Assembly (NCBI GenBank): GCA_947259625.1
Contig: CAMYMY010000038.1
Span: 1 to 15,799, forward strand
DNA length: 15,799 nt
Direction of reading: 5' to 3'
From: an uncultured Kiloniellales bacterium
GTDB taxonomy: Bacteria; Pseudomonadota; Alphaproteobacteria; Kiloniellales; JAKSDN01
The translations under genes were made by a program, and so were the position numbers. This document shows positions 1 through 8,739 of this stretch, one piece after another (position 1 is the stretch's first letter; every line of letters starts with the position of its first letter). Below the pieces are notes generated by a model, which was given only the letters and a program-made list of their open reading frames with translations, was not told the DNA's origin and made no database searches.

Positions 1-500
1 GGCTCCGTCGCCAGCATCATGCCGATCTCGAGCTGGCGCTGCTCTCCGTGGCTGATCTGGGCCGGCGGTAGATCGCGGCGATGGGTGAGTCCGCACAGGT
101 CGAGCGCGCGCTCGGCGCGGGCATGCACCTCCGCATACCCGGCCGCCGGGCGAAGGAACTTCATCGATGTCTCGAGCCGCGACTGTGCGCCGAGCCAGCA
201 GTTCTGGAAGCAGGTGAACTGCGGGAAAATGTTGGTCTTTTGATAGCTGCGCCCGAGCCCGATCCGCGAGATCTCGAAGGCCGGCAACCTGGTGATGTTC
301 CGACCCTTGAAGGTGATGCTTCCGCCGCTGGGCGGCAGATCGCCCGACAGCAGGTTGATCAGGGTCGTTTTGCCGGCCCCATTGGGGCCGATAATGGCGT
401 GCACCCGCCCCGGCGCGAAATCCAGCGTCACGTTGTTGACCGCCACCAGTCCGCCGAAGGACTTGCTGAGACCGCGGGTCGTAAGGATCGGCTCGGTCAT
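1..500 (-). CDS. livG: ABC importer ATP-binding protein, LivG-like (3' end cut by window edge)
   Basis: Cytoplasmic ATPase of a branched-chain-amino-acid-type (HAAT) importer; with the permeases and binding protein upstream it probably powers uptake of benzoate or a related aromatic acid (substrate inferred from context). I translated 166 residues from the ATG at 498-500. They show an N-terminal ABC domain with Walker A GPNGAGKTT at about residues 38-46, a Q-loop in the segment RSYQKTN (Gln near 87), and the signature SHGEQRQ near 150-156, the LivG variant of LSGGQ. Walker B and the C-terminal half lie beyond base 1. The ATG overlaps the livM stop in an ATGA junction and has GGGGAG eight bases upstream, which supports the start. 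A livF-type second ATPase is expected just outside the window. Function is firm; substrate is inferred. Confidence 0.9.
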   Translation of the reverse strand, partial: MTEPILTTRGLSKSFGGLVAVNNVTLDFAPGRVHAIIGPNGAGKTTLINLLSGDLPPSGGSITFKGRNITRLPAFEISRIGLGRSYQKTNIFPQFTCFQNCWLGAQSRLETSMKFLRPAAGYAEVHARAERALDLCGLTHRRDLPPAQISHGEQRQLEIGMMLATE

Positions 501-1531
501 TTTGTCCGCTCCCCGTTGGGCTCGGCGCCCACTTTGTGCTCGTCGTCGACCGCAACCCGGTTTTCCTCCGTATCCAAGTCGCGCGCGCGCCCGAACAGGC
601 GGCCAACGAGTCCGGCGATGCCACGGGGCAGGAACAGGACCACGAAGATCACGAAAACGCCCTGGACCAGATGCCAGTGCTCGGTCACTTCCTGCACCTG
701 ATCATGCAGAAGGCCGAGGATGAAGGCCCCCAGGATGGGGCCGTAGAGAGTGCCCATGCCGCCAAGGATGACGTGCATCATCACCAGACCGCTGTTGTGC
801 CAGTGGAGGTGGCCCGGGCTGACGATGCCGGTGGAGACGGCCTCCAGATAGCCCGCGAACCCGGCCATGGTGCCGGCGATGACGAAGGCCACGAGCTTAT
901 AGCGTTGCGTGTCGTACCCCAGAGCCCGGGTGCGATGCTCGTTGGCACGGATCGCCTGAATCACCTGCCCGAACGGGGCCCGGAGCATCACCGTGAGCAG
1001 CAGGTAGCACGCGACCAGCGAGGCGAGCACGAAGTAGTAGACAGTGGTCGGGTTGGCGAGGTCGATGATCTGCCAATCGCCGAAGCCGACGAACGGCTTG
1101 GAAAAGATGAAAATCCCGTCCGAACCGCCGAGCGCTTCGTTCTCGTTGAAGTAATAGAACAGCATCTGGGCGAAGGCGAGGGTGATCATGATGAAGTAGA
1201 TGCCCGCCGTGCGCACCGAGAACCAACCGATCACCAGCGCCGCCAGGGCGACCCCGCCAAGACAGACCGGCAGCGAAAGCCAAAGCGCAACGGCCTCGTC
1301 CTGCGGCGTGACGATGGCAAGCAGGTATCCCGCAAGGCCGAAGAAAGCGGCATGCCCGAAGCTGACTAGCCCGGTATATCCGATCAACAAATCGAGGCTC
1401 ATGGCGAAGATGCCCATGACCATGAGATGCGTGAAGAATTCCAGATAGAACTCGTCGCTGAAATGCGGAAAAACCGCCAAGCCCGCGACGGCGATCAGTA
1501 GGAAGAACGTCACGGGGGCTTTCAGGGACAT
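497..1531 (-). CDS. livM: ABC importer permease, LivM-like
   Basis: Inner-membrane permease of the HAAT/branched-chain amino acid ABC family, 344 residues. The reading frame extends further upstream inside livH, but the ATG giving MSLKAPVTFFLL is the sensible start: it begins at a hydrophobic first membrane segment and lies 13 bases after the livH stop. No strong ribosome-binding site is visible, so translation may depend on coupling to livH. The LivM hallmark GYTGLVSFGHAAFFGLAGY lies near residue 50, and the cytoplasmic coupling segment with NEHRTRALGYDTQRYK lies past mid-protein. Several hydrophobic stretches follow, then a charged C-terminal tail (DTEENRVAVDDEHKVGAEP). The stop overlaps the livG start. 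It should form the translocation channel with LivH. Aromatic-acid substrate is inferred from the neighbouring benzoate-CoA ligase and box genes. Confidence 0.92.
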   Translation of the reverse strand: MSLKAPVTFFLLIAVAGLAVFPHFSDEFYLEFFTHLMVMGIFAMSLDLLIGYTGLVSFGHAAFFGLAGYLLAIVTPQDEAVALWLSLPVCLGGVALAALVIGWFSVRTAGIYFIMITLAFAQMLFYYFNENEALGGSDGIFIFSKPFVGFGDWQIIDLANPTTVYYFVLASLVACYLLLTVMLRAPFGQVIQAIRANEHRTRALGYDTQRYKLVAFVIAGTMAGFAGYLEAVSTGIVSPGHLHWHNSGLVMMHVILGGMGTLYGPILGAFILGLLHDQVQEVTEHWHLVQGVFVIFVVLFLPRGIAGLVGRLFGRARDLDTEENRVAVDDEHKVGAEPNGERTK

Positions 1532-1544
1532 GGTGGCGGCTCGC

Positions 1545-2411
1545 TCACGCTTTGCCGAAGAGACCCTGCGGGCGCCACAACAGCACCAGCGCCATGACCG
1601 CATAGACCACGACCGAAGCGAAGTCGGGCAATAGGACCTGGCCGAAAGTATCTGCCAGCCCAATCAACATGGCGCCGACAAAGGCGCCCTTGATCGAACC
1701 GATGCCGCCGATCACCACGACGACGAAGGAAATGATCAGGATTTGATCGCCCATCCCCGGATAGACCGAGCTGATCGGGGCGCCCACCATGCCGGCGAAG
1801 GCGGCGAGCGCGGCGCCGAGGCTGAAGACGATGGCGAACACACGCCCGATGTTGATACCCAGGACCTGGGCCATCTCGCGGTTGGACGCCCCGGCCCGGA
1901 TCATCATGCCGAGCCGCGTACGGCCGATCAGGACATACATCCCGGCGGCAATGGTCATGCAGATCAATGAGATGAACAACCGATAGACGGGGTAGACCTG
2001 CGTCTCGGTCAGCGTGACGCTGCCCCCGAGCACAGACGGCACCGGCACGCTGTAGAAGTCCGTCCCCCAGAAGATCTTCTGCAGTTCGTTGAAAATCAGG
2101 ATCAGGCCGTAGGTCAGGAGAACCTGATAGAGGTGATCGCGATCATAGAGATACGATATGGCGAAGCGCTCGATCAGATAGCCGACCGCCAACATGATCG
2201 GAAGGCCCACCAGGACTGCGATCAGCAGATTGTCGGTATAGCCCATCAGCCAATAGACGATGTAGGCGCCGAGCATATAGAAGGCGCCGTGGGCCAGGTT
2301 GATGATCCCCATGATCCCGAAGATCAGGGTCAGCCCGCTGGCGACCAGAAACAGCAGAAACCCGTACTGCACGCCGTTGAGCGTCTGAATGAGGAAGGTT
2401 GTCAGGTCCAT
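1545..2411 (-). CDS. livH: ABC importer permease, LivH-like
   Basis: Inner-membrane permease of 288 residues, the usual LivH size. The N-terminal hallmark SGLTLIFGIMGIINLAHGAFY sits near residues 25-45, and the coupling region with ASNREMAQVLGINIGRVFAI lies past mid-protein; the rest is mostly hydrophobic helices, ending in a short basic tail (LWRPQGLFGKA). It should pair with LivM as the channel of the importer. The start ATG at 2409-2411 lacks a strong Shine-Dalgarno sequence. It is separated from the binding-protein gene by 105 bases that contain a large hairpin (2462-2498), so expression relative to livK may be stepped down. Substrate assignment to benzoate or another aromatic carboxylate is by context only. 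Confidence 0.92.
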   Translation of the reverse strand: MDLTTFLIQTLNGVQYGFLLFLVASGLTLIFGIMGIINLAHGAFYMLGAYIVYWLMGYTDNLLIAVLVGLPIMLAVGYLIERFAISYLYDRDHLYQVLLTYGLILIFNELQKIFWGTDFYSVPVPSVLGGSVTLTETQVYPVYRLFISLICMTIAAGMYVLIGRTRLGMMIRAGASNREMAQVLGINIGRVFAIVFSLGAALAAFAGMVGAPISSVYPGMGDQILIISFVVVVIGGIGSIKGAFVGAMLIGLADTFGQVLLPDFASVVVYAVMALVLLWRPQGLFGKA

Positions 2412-2461
2412 GGTGCGGGCGCAGCGGATTGCTCAATGACGGGACGATGACAAAGCAGCCG

Positions 2462-2498
2462 GCCCCCATGCCCCCGGTGGGACCGGCGGCATGGGGGC
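2462..2498 (-). terminator. Intercistronic hairpin between livK and livH (attenuator or mRNA-stabilising stem)
   Basis: A strong inverted repeat: the 11-base arm GCCCCCATGCC (2462-2472) is perfectly complementary to GGCATGGGGGC (2488-2498). Inside it a second 5-base stem, CCGGT/ACCGG, closes on a GGG loop. Together they make a 17-step stem with one C-C mismatch. A smaller stem, GGAAA/TTTCC, lies at 2502-2515, directly after the livK stop codon. In the transcribed (minus) direction only a short TTT follows the big stem, so this is not a classic intrinsic terminator. As known for other binding-protein genes, such a stem may let most transcripts end at livK, or protect its 3' end, so that the binding protein outnumbers the permeases. 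The structure is seen; the role is inferred. Confidence 0.65.
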
Positions 2499-2516
2499 TT
2501 GGGAAACCGCTTTCCG

Positions 2517-3728
2517 TCAGGCCATCGAGCATCCCGTGGCAGGATCTTCGAGCTTCTTGGCTGCAACGCCGAGGACCAGGTTCTCGCCGCTTTTCACCTG
2601 CCGGAGATAGATGTCCTGGATCGGGTTGTGTGCCTTGGACATCTTCCACGCCCCGCGCGGGCTGTCGGCGATCGTGGCGCCCTCCATGACCGAGATCAGG
2701 TCCTTGGTCGCACCCGAATCGCCGCCGACCGCGGCCATGGCCTGCAGCAGAAGCGAGCCGGTGTCGAAGCCCTGAACCGAGAACACGTTCGCCGATGCGC
2801 CGTAGGCCTTCTCGTAATCGGCGCGGAACTTCCTGTTGGCGTCGCTGTCGAGGTTCGCGGCGTAGTGGAGCGTCGTCTTGATGCCCTCTGCGGCCGCCCC
2901 TTGTGCCTTGGAGACGCCTTCCGTCAAGAAGCCCGGGCCGTAGAGCGGAATGCTGTCCTTGAGGCCCGCGGCCGCATAGTCCTTGACGAACTTGACGGCG
3001 CCGCCGCCCGAGAAGAACGAGAACACGGCATCCGGCTTGATCGAGGCGATCTCGGACAGGAAGGCCTGGAATTCCACCTTCGGGAAGGGCACTTGGATGT
3101 CCTTGACCACCTTGCCGCCGTGTTTCTCGAAGTTCTCCTTGCCGGCGGCCATCATCTGGATACCGGCCCCGTATTTCCACGCGATGGTGACGCAGGTCTT
3201 GTGGCCGTCGTCAGCCATGACCTTGCCGCCCGGGAAGGCCGGTTGCCAGTTGGAGAACGAGGTGCGGAAGATGTTCGGCGCGCAGAGCGAACCGGTGATT
3301 CCGTTGTGTCCGGCGTTGGGAACGATCATGATCGGGGCGTTGCGCGGGCCGACGATCTTGGCCATCGCAGCGGCGATGCCGGAGTGGACGGGGCCCACCA
3401 AGAAGTCGACTTTTTCCTTCTTGATCAGCTTGTTGGTGTTGGTCGGCGCTTTCGGCACGGACATTTCGCTATCGAGCGCCACGTACTCGACCGCGCGACC
3501 GCCCAGCTTCCCGCCGGCCTGATCGATCCGCATCTTCAGCGCGTTGGTGATCGAATTGCCGAGCATGGCATAGGTGCCCGAATAGGGTAGCAGAATACCG
3601 ACCTTGACCGGCGCCGCGGCCCCGATGGCGAAACGCGTCGGCACGAAACTGCCGGCGGCGGCCAGGCCGGCCGTCGCCGCGGCCCCGGCGATAAAGTGCC
3701 GGCGCGAGCTCTCTGATTTCTTGGTCAT
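2517..3728 (-). CDS. livK: ABC importer substrate-binding protein, type I (LivK-like), Tat-exported
   Basis: Periplasmic binding protein of the HAAT importer, 403 residues from the ATG at 3726-3728. The N-terminus has a twin-arginine export motif, SRRHFIA (Arg9-Arg10), then the hydrophobic stretch AGAAATAGLAAAGSF, so it is probably folded in the cytoplasm and exported by Tat. The mature part opens with VKVGILLPYSGTYAMLGNS, typical of Peripla_BP_6 proteins, and continues with the two-lobe pattern (LVGPVHSGIAAAMAKI, VFSFFSGGGAVKFV). Start choice: GGGAGAAG precedes this ATG at good spacing. An in-frame ATG 21 bases upstream (3747-3749) also has a GGGAGA and would add seven residues. It sits 128 bases after the CoA-transferase genes, which suggests it can have its own promoter or a processed transcript. 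Ligand is inferred to be benzoate or a relative. Confidence 0.9.
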   Translation of the reverse strand: MTKKSESSRRHFIAGAAATAGLAAAGSFVPTRFAIGAAAPVKVGILLPYSGTYAMLGNSITNALKMRIDQAGGKLGGRAVEYVALDSEMSVPKAPTNTNKLIKKEKVDFLVGPVHSGIAAAMAKIVGPRNAPIMIVPNAGHNGITGSLCAPNIFRTSFSNWQPAFPGGKVMADDGHKTCVTIAWKYGAGIQMMAAGKENFEKHGGKVVKDIQVPFPKVEFQAFLSEIASIKPDAVFSFFSGGGAVKFVKDYAAAGLKDSIPLYGPGFLTEGVSKAQGAAAEGIKTTLHYAANLDSDANRKFRADYEKAYGASANVFSVQGFDTGSLLLQAMAAVGGDSGATKDLISVMEGATIADSPRGAWKMSKAHNPIQDIYLRQVKSGENLVLGVAAKKLEDPATGCSMA

Positions 3729-3793
3729 CGTCGCTTCTCCCTTGTCCATTTGTCTCCCAGCGGGTTTGGCGGTTTCGCTCTTGTTTTGTCGGC

Positions 3794-3839
3794 AAGCCCC
3801 ATCAAACCAGTCCGAAATGCTATGCGAAACCCGGGGCTT
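3794..3839. repeat. Short inverted repeat in the CoA-transferase to livK gap
   Basis: The 128-base gap at 3729-3856 carries seven-base arms AAGCCCC (3794-3800) and GGGGCTT (3833-3839), 32 bases apart. No T-run follows on either strand, so it does not look like an intrinsic terminator. I could not find a convincing promoter in this gap, although a separate transcript for the importer genes would make sense. It may be a processing site or chance pairing. Confidence 0.3.
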
Positions 3840-3856
3840 CTGTCATCTCATGCGGG

Positions 3857-4615
3857 TCACCCTCGCCAAAATCCGTCCTTGTCGATCTCATGCAGCGCCG
3901 CGAGCTCCTCTGCCGTCGGTGGTGGCGTCTCGTCCAGTTCGGGCAGGAGCTTCAAGTCCCATCCGGTATGCCCCCGGACTTCGTCGACGTCGTGCCCTTC
4001 GTGGACCGAGGCCAGATGCAGCTCGCTCTCCGGCCCATGAGGCCTGAGAATAGCACGATCGGTGATGACCGCCGCGGGTCCGCCGTCGAGGCCGGCTTTC
4101 TTGCGGGACTCGCCCCCGTCCAGGTATCCCGGCGACGTGACGTAATCCACCCTTTGCACCAGGCGGCGTTTCTCGTGGTTCATGATCGCCAGCAGGCGCT
4201 TCGACATGGCGGCGATGTCGGCGGCGCCGCCGGAACCCGGCAGCTTGATCGTGGGGTTCTCGATGTCGCCGATATAGGAGGTGTTGATATTGCCGAAACG
4301 GTCGATTTCGGCGCCGCCGATGAAGCCGGCATCGACCCGGCCGCGCTGCAGCAGGCTCATCACCTGGACGAGACCGGTCGCCCAGGCGGCGCCCAGCTGG
4401 TTCGGCGGATCGCCCATGGTGTAGAGCATGCCGTCGGCGGGTCCGTAGCGCACGATGCCGCATTCGAACAGACCGACGGCGTTGGGCGCGTGGGTCAGCC
4501 GCGCCACGCCGTAGGCCGTGATCGGCAGCCGCATGCCGACGAAGACGACCTCGCCATCGCGAATCTCGCGCGCCGCGGCGACGATCATGAGCTCCTGGAT
4601 CGAGTAGTCCGCCAT
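3857..4615 (-). CDS. Family I CoA-transferase, beta subunit (GctB/IpdB-like)
   Basis: Beta subunit of a two-gene family I CoA-transferase, 252 residues, close to GctB (glutaconate CoA-transferase) and IpdB in size. The segment LFECGIVRYGP carries Glu51 where glutamate CoA-transferases have their catalytic Glu (the E-[SC]-G pattern), so transferase chemistry through a glutamyl-CoA thioester is plausible. My recollection of IpdB, a ring-opening hydrolase in steroid breakdown, is that it lacks this Glu. Further family segments are FIGGAEIDRFGNINTS (about 98-113) and the glycine-rich KLPGSGGAADIA (about 124-135). The ATG follows the alpha stop by four bases, so the two should be translated together. 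Neither the standard box route nor the benzoyl-CoA reductase route needs such an enzyme near benzoyl-CoA; the acceptor acid is unknown. Confidence 0.85.
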   Translation of the reverse strand: MADYSIQELMIVAAAREIRDGEVVFVGMRLPITAYGVARLTHAPNAVGLFECGIVRYGPADGMLYTMGDPPNQLGAAWATGLVQVMSLLQRGRVDAGFIGGAEIDRFGNINTSYIGDIENPTIKLPGSGGAADIAAMSKRLLAIMNHEKRRLVQRVDYVTSPGYLDGGESRKKAGLDGGPAAVITDRAILRPHGPESELHLASVHEGHDVDEVRGHTGWDLKLLPELDETPPPTAEELAALHEIDKDGFWRG

Positions 4616-4619
4616 CGCC

Positions 4620-5543
4620 TCAGGCCGCCGCGAAATTGGTTTCGGCCGCCGGTGCGGCGCCGACGATCCGCAGGCTTTCCAAGCGCGCGCCCAGCTTCTC
4701 GCGGTAGGCCGCGTGGTCGGGCAGGCCCAGCACCCACTCGTCCAGCCATTCCAGGAAGCCCTGCCGGTTGCGGGACCGGCGGTGGTATTCGTTGAAGAAC
4801 TCGTTGTCCCGCTGCCAGCGCCCGGTCATGGGGGATGGGTGCATGCCCGCGGGCACATGGCAGACGGCGCTCACCAGGTAGCCGGGGACCAGGACCCGAC
4901 TCGGGTCCGAGGTGATGACCTCGGGCTCGACGATCTCGTCGGCCAGGAGGATGACCTTCTCCGCCGCCATTGCGGCCTCGAACACCAGGCCCCGGCTGCC
5001 CCAGTGATGGTTGTTGCCGAAGCGGTCGGCCCGCTGCACCGGCAGAATGGCCACATCGGGCTTGAGCGGCGGCACCAGCACGACCGGCTCGCCGGCCTCT
5101 GAAAAGGGGTTCTCGGCCAGGCGGAATTCCCGGTTCGAACGCAGGATGTCGGAGCCCAGGATCGAGCGCATCGGCGCATAAGGCATGCCGTAGGCGCCGG
5201 CCATCAAGGCCATCCCGATGGAGAAATTGGAATGATCGTGGACCGTAAGCTTGTGCGGCTCCGCCGTCTCGTAGGCCCGGCGATAGTTATGGCCGAGCCC
5301 GCCCGACACGTTGCCGACCCACGCGCCGGTGACCTCGGTGCAGCATCCGGCGCCGATCAGCATGTCCGTCGAGGCATCGGAGATGGGCGCGATGACATTC
5401 AGATCGCGAAGGCCCTGGCGAACGATCTCGTGGGTGGCGGCGAAGGGGACGTCCGGCTCCAGACAGGCGCCCAGGACGGCCTTGTCGCCGGCGCGAAGGT
5501 GCTCGGCGATCGCATCGCGGAGGTCCACCAGCTTCTCGATCAT
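4620..5543 (-). CDS. Family I CoA-transferase, alpha subunit (GctA/IpdA-like)
   Basis: Alpha subunit, 307 residues, matching the GctA/IpdA size class rather than the shorter PcaI/AtoD class (about 220-230). Family features are KAVLGACLEPDVPFAATHEIVRQ near the N-terminus (CoA-binding half), GNVSGGLGHNYRRAYE at about 85-100, PYAPMRSILGSDIL at about 130-143, ILPVQRADRFGNNHHWGS at about 175-192, and a C-terminal helix block NEFFNEYHRRSRNRQGFLEWL. I chose the ATG at 5541-5543 over the in-frame ATG at 5574-5576 because GGAGG lies exactly eight bases upstream of it and the protein then starts MIEKLVDLRDAI, as relatives do. It lies between benzoate-CoA ligase and the beta subunit, in the same operon. 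It may move CoA between benzoate or a ring-cleavage acid and another acyl-CoA; the true substrate cannot be read from sequence. Confidence 0.85.
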   Translation of the reverse strand: MIEKLVDLRDAIAEHLRAGDKAVLGACLEPDVPFAATHEIVRQGLRDLNVIAPISDASTDMLIGAGCCTEVTGAWVGNVSGGLGHNYRRAYETAEPHKLTVHDHSNFSIGMALMAGAYGMPYAPMRSILGSDILRSNREFRLAENPFSEAGEPVVLVPPLKPDVAILPVQRADRFGNNHHWGSRGLVFEAAMAAEKVILLADEIVEPEVITSDPSRVLVPGYLVSAVCHVPAGMHPSPMTGRWQRDNEFFNEYHRRSRNRQGFLEWLDEWVLGLPDHAAYREKLGARLESLRIVGAAPAAETNFAAA

Positions 5544-5551
5544 CCTCGCCC

Positions 5552-5556
5552 CCTCC
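5552..5556 (-). promoter_or_regulatory. Ribosome-binding site deciding the alpha-subunit start
   Basis: GGAGG on the minus strand, within GGAGGGGGCGAGG, eight bases before the ATG at 5541-5543. No such site precedes the upstream in-frame ATG at 5576, which sits only four bases from the ligase stop. This favours the 307-residue product. Confidence 0.75.
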
Positions 5557-5580
5557 GCGACCCGATTTCCGTCCATTCCG

Positions 5581-7158
<1,578 letters not shown>

Positions 7159-7301
7159 GAGCTTCTCCCCCGGTCCCCCTGTTGCCGCGCGGTCACGTGG
7201 TCGATTTCTCTAACCGCTTCAATTCCCAGACGTTTTTTGTCGTTATTTTCCTTCTCCGCGGCGCCGGCGTCCAGTGGATAGAACACCCGCGATATCGCCC
7301 A
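7159..7301. other. boxB-bclA intergenic region with 10-bp perfect palindrome
   Basis: This 143-base gap contains the perfect palindrome GCGATATCGC at 7289-7298, four bases past the boxB stop codon, and an AT-richer patch around 7200-7255 with a TTTTTT run. I found no convincing -35/-10 pair toward bclA and no terminator stem with a T-run after boxB. It may hold a secondary promoter or regulator site for bclA, which would let the ligase be made without BoxBC under anaerobic conditions; that is inference. Confidence 0.35.
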
Positions 7302-8717
7302 TCAATTGAAACGTACGTACTCGAACTCTCGCGGCTGACCGTTGATTCCCTTAGCCGGCGGCGCGATCCAGCTCGCCATCTTACCGGGTTCGGTCACGGC
7401 CGCCATGAGGGAGACCACGTGGGCCTTGTCATCCTCCGTGGGCAGCCAGTCCGCGTGATGGTGGTCCCATTCGGCCTCGGTGACGATCCTGCCGTCCGGC
7501 GTCGCCTTGATGTCGGCGAAGGTGCCGATGTTGCGGTGGAAGGCGCGGTGCGGCAAGATCAACTCAAAGTCGATGCCGGCGTCGCGGATCGTGCGGTTCC
7601 ATTTGTCCACGCCGCGCTGGCAGTCGCGGATGTAGTCGTCGCGCAGGCGCTCGTTGACGGCGGTCAGCGCGCTCTGCTCGGTGAACACCACCTTTTCGCC
7701 CCTGATCTCGGGGACTTGGTACATGCTGTTCTCGAGCAGGTGGTCGTCCTCGATCCGCGTCTCCCGAAACCGGCCCTTGAGGCCCATGGTAAAGTAGTTG
7801 GCGGCGTTGGTGGACAGCTCCTGACCGAACAGGTCCACCGACACGCTGAAGTGAAAATTCAGGTACCTTTGGATGGTCGGCAGGTCGATAGCGCCGTACC
7901 TGCGCACGTCGTCGGTCCTGTGCTCCTTCATGAGCTCGCAGGCCCTCTGCACCACTCTTTGCACGCCGGTTTCGCCCACGAACATGTGGTGCGCTTCCTC
8001 GGTCAGCATGAAACGGCAGGTGCGCGACAGCGGGTCGAGCCCCGATTCCGCCAGCGACGCCAATTGGTACTTGCCGTCCCGGTCGGTGAAGAACGTGAAC
8101 ATGAAGAACGACAGCCAGTCCGGCGTCGCCTCGTTGAAGGCGTGAAGGATGCGTGGCTTGTCCGGATCGCCCGAGTGGCGCTCCAGCATGGCCTCCGCCT
8201 CCTCGCGGCCGTCGCGGCCGAAGTGCGCGTGAAGCAGGTAGACCATGGCCCAGAGGTGCCGGCCCTCCTCGACATTGACCTGGAACAGGTTGCGCAAATC
8301 GTAAAGCGACGGGCAGGTCAGGCCGAGATGCCGCTGCTGTTCCACCGACGCCGGCTCGGTGTCGCCCTGGGTCACGATCAGGCGCCTAAGCTCGGCCCGG
8401 TACTCGCCCGGCACCTCCTGCCAGGCGGGGTCGCCCTTGTGGGCCCCGAAATTGACCTGGCGGCCTTCCTCGGGCGGCGACAGGAAGATGCCCCAGCGGT
8501 ATTCCGGCATGCGCACGTAGCCGTAGTTGGCCCAGCCGCCCGGATCGACGCTTATCGCCGTGCGCAGATAGACGTCCGTGCTGGCGCTCCCGGTCGGCCC
8601 CAGCTCGGCCCACCACTGTTGGTAGCCCGGCTGCCATTTCTCCAAGGCCCTCTGCAGCCGGCGGTCGTCGGCCAGGTTGACGTTGTTCGGGATTCTTTCC
8701 TGATAGTCGATACTCAT
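7302..8717 (-). CDS. boxB: Benzoyl-CoA 2,3-epoxidase, oxygenase component BoxB
   Basis: Soluble diiron enzyme that uses O2 and reducing power from BoxA to turn benzoyl-CoA into 2,3-epoxybenzoyl-CoA, the first committed step of the aerobic CoA-bound (box) pathway. At 471 residues it is full length (Azoarcus evansii BoxB is about 473). Metal-ligand candidates are all present: Glu121, Glu151 and His154 in NVEEGRH, Asp212 in FFTD, and Glu241/His244 in LTEEAHH. As I recall them, the published BoxB iron ligands sit one residue earlier throughout, so the alignment looks ungapped. Aromatic and glycine-rich segments such as GGWANYGYVRMPEYRWGIF near the N-terminus are typical of the family. It begins 22 bases after the boxC stop. 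The usual partner BoxA is not in the window. Confidence 0.95.
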   Translation of the reverse strand: MSIDYQERIPNNVNLADDRRLQRALEKWQPGYQQWWAELGPTGSASTDVYLRTAISVDPGGWANYGYVRMPEYRWGIFLSPPEEGRQVNFGAHKGDPAWQEVPGEYRAELRRLIVTQGDTEPASVEQQRHLGLTCPSLYDLRNLFQVNVEEGRHLWAMVYLLHAHFGRDGREEAEAMLERHSGDPDKPRILHAFNEATPDWLSFFMFTFFTDRDGKYQLASLAESGLDPLSRTCRFMLTEEAHHMFVGETGVQRVVQRACELMKEHRTDDVRRYGAIDLPTIQRYLNFHFSVSVDLFGQELSTNAANYFTMGLKGRFRETRIEDDHLLENSMYQVPEIRGEKVVFTEQSALTAVNERLRDDYIRDCQRGVDKWNRTIRDAGIDFELILPHRAFHRNIGTFADIKATPDGRIVTEAEWDHHHADWLPTEDDKAHVVSLMAAVTEPGKMASWIAPPAKGINGQPREFEYVRFN

Positions 8718-8739
8718 GCTCGGTGCCTGTTCCCCAGTG

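Noticed and set aside
2143..3180. A 345-codon minus-strand frame overlapping livK and livH
   Set aside because: An alternative frame of the livK-livH region; low-complexity Arg/Gly sequence with no signal peptide or fold, and crossing the intercistronic hairpin.
7189..7200. GGTCACGTGGTC as a regulator palindrome upstream of the ligase
   Set aside because: Only the six-base core CACGTG is truly symmetric; the flanks do not pair, so it is within chance.
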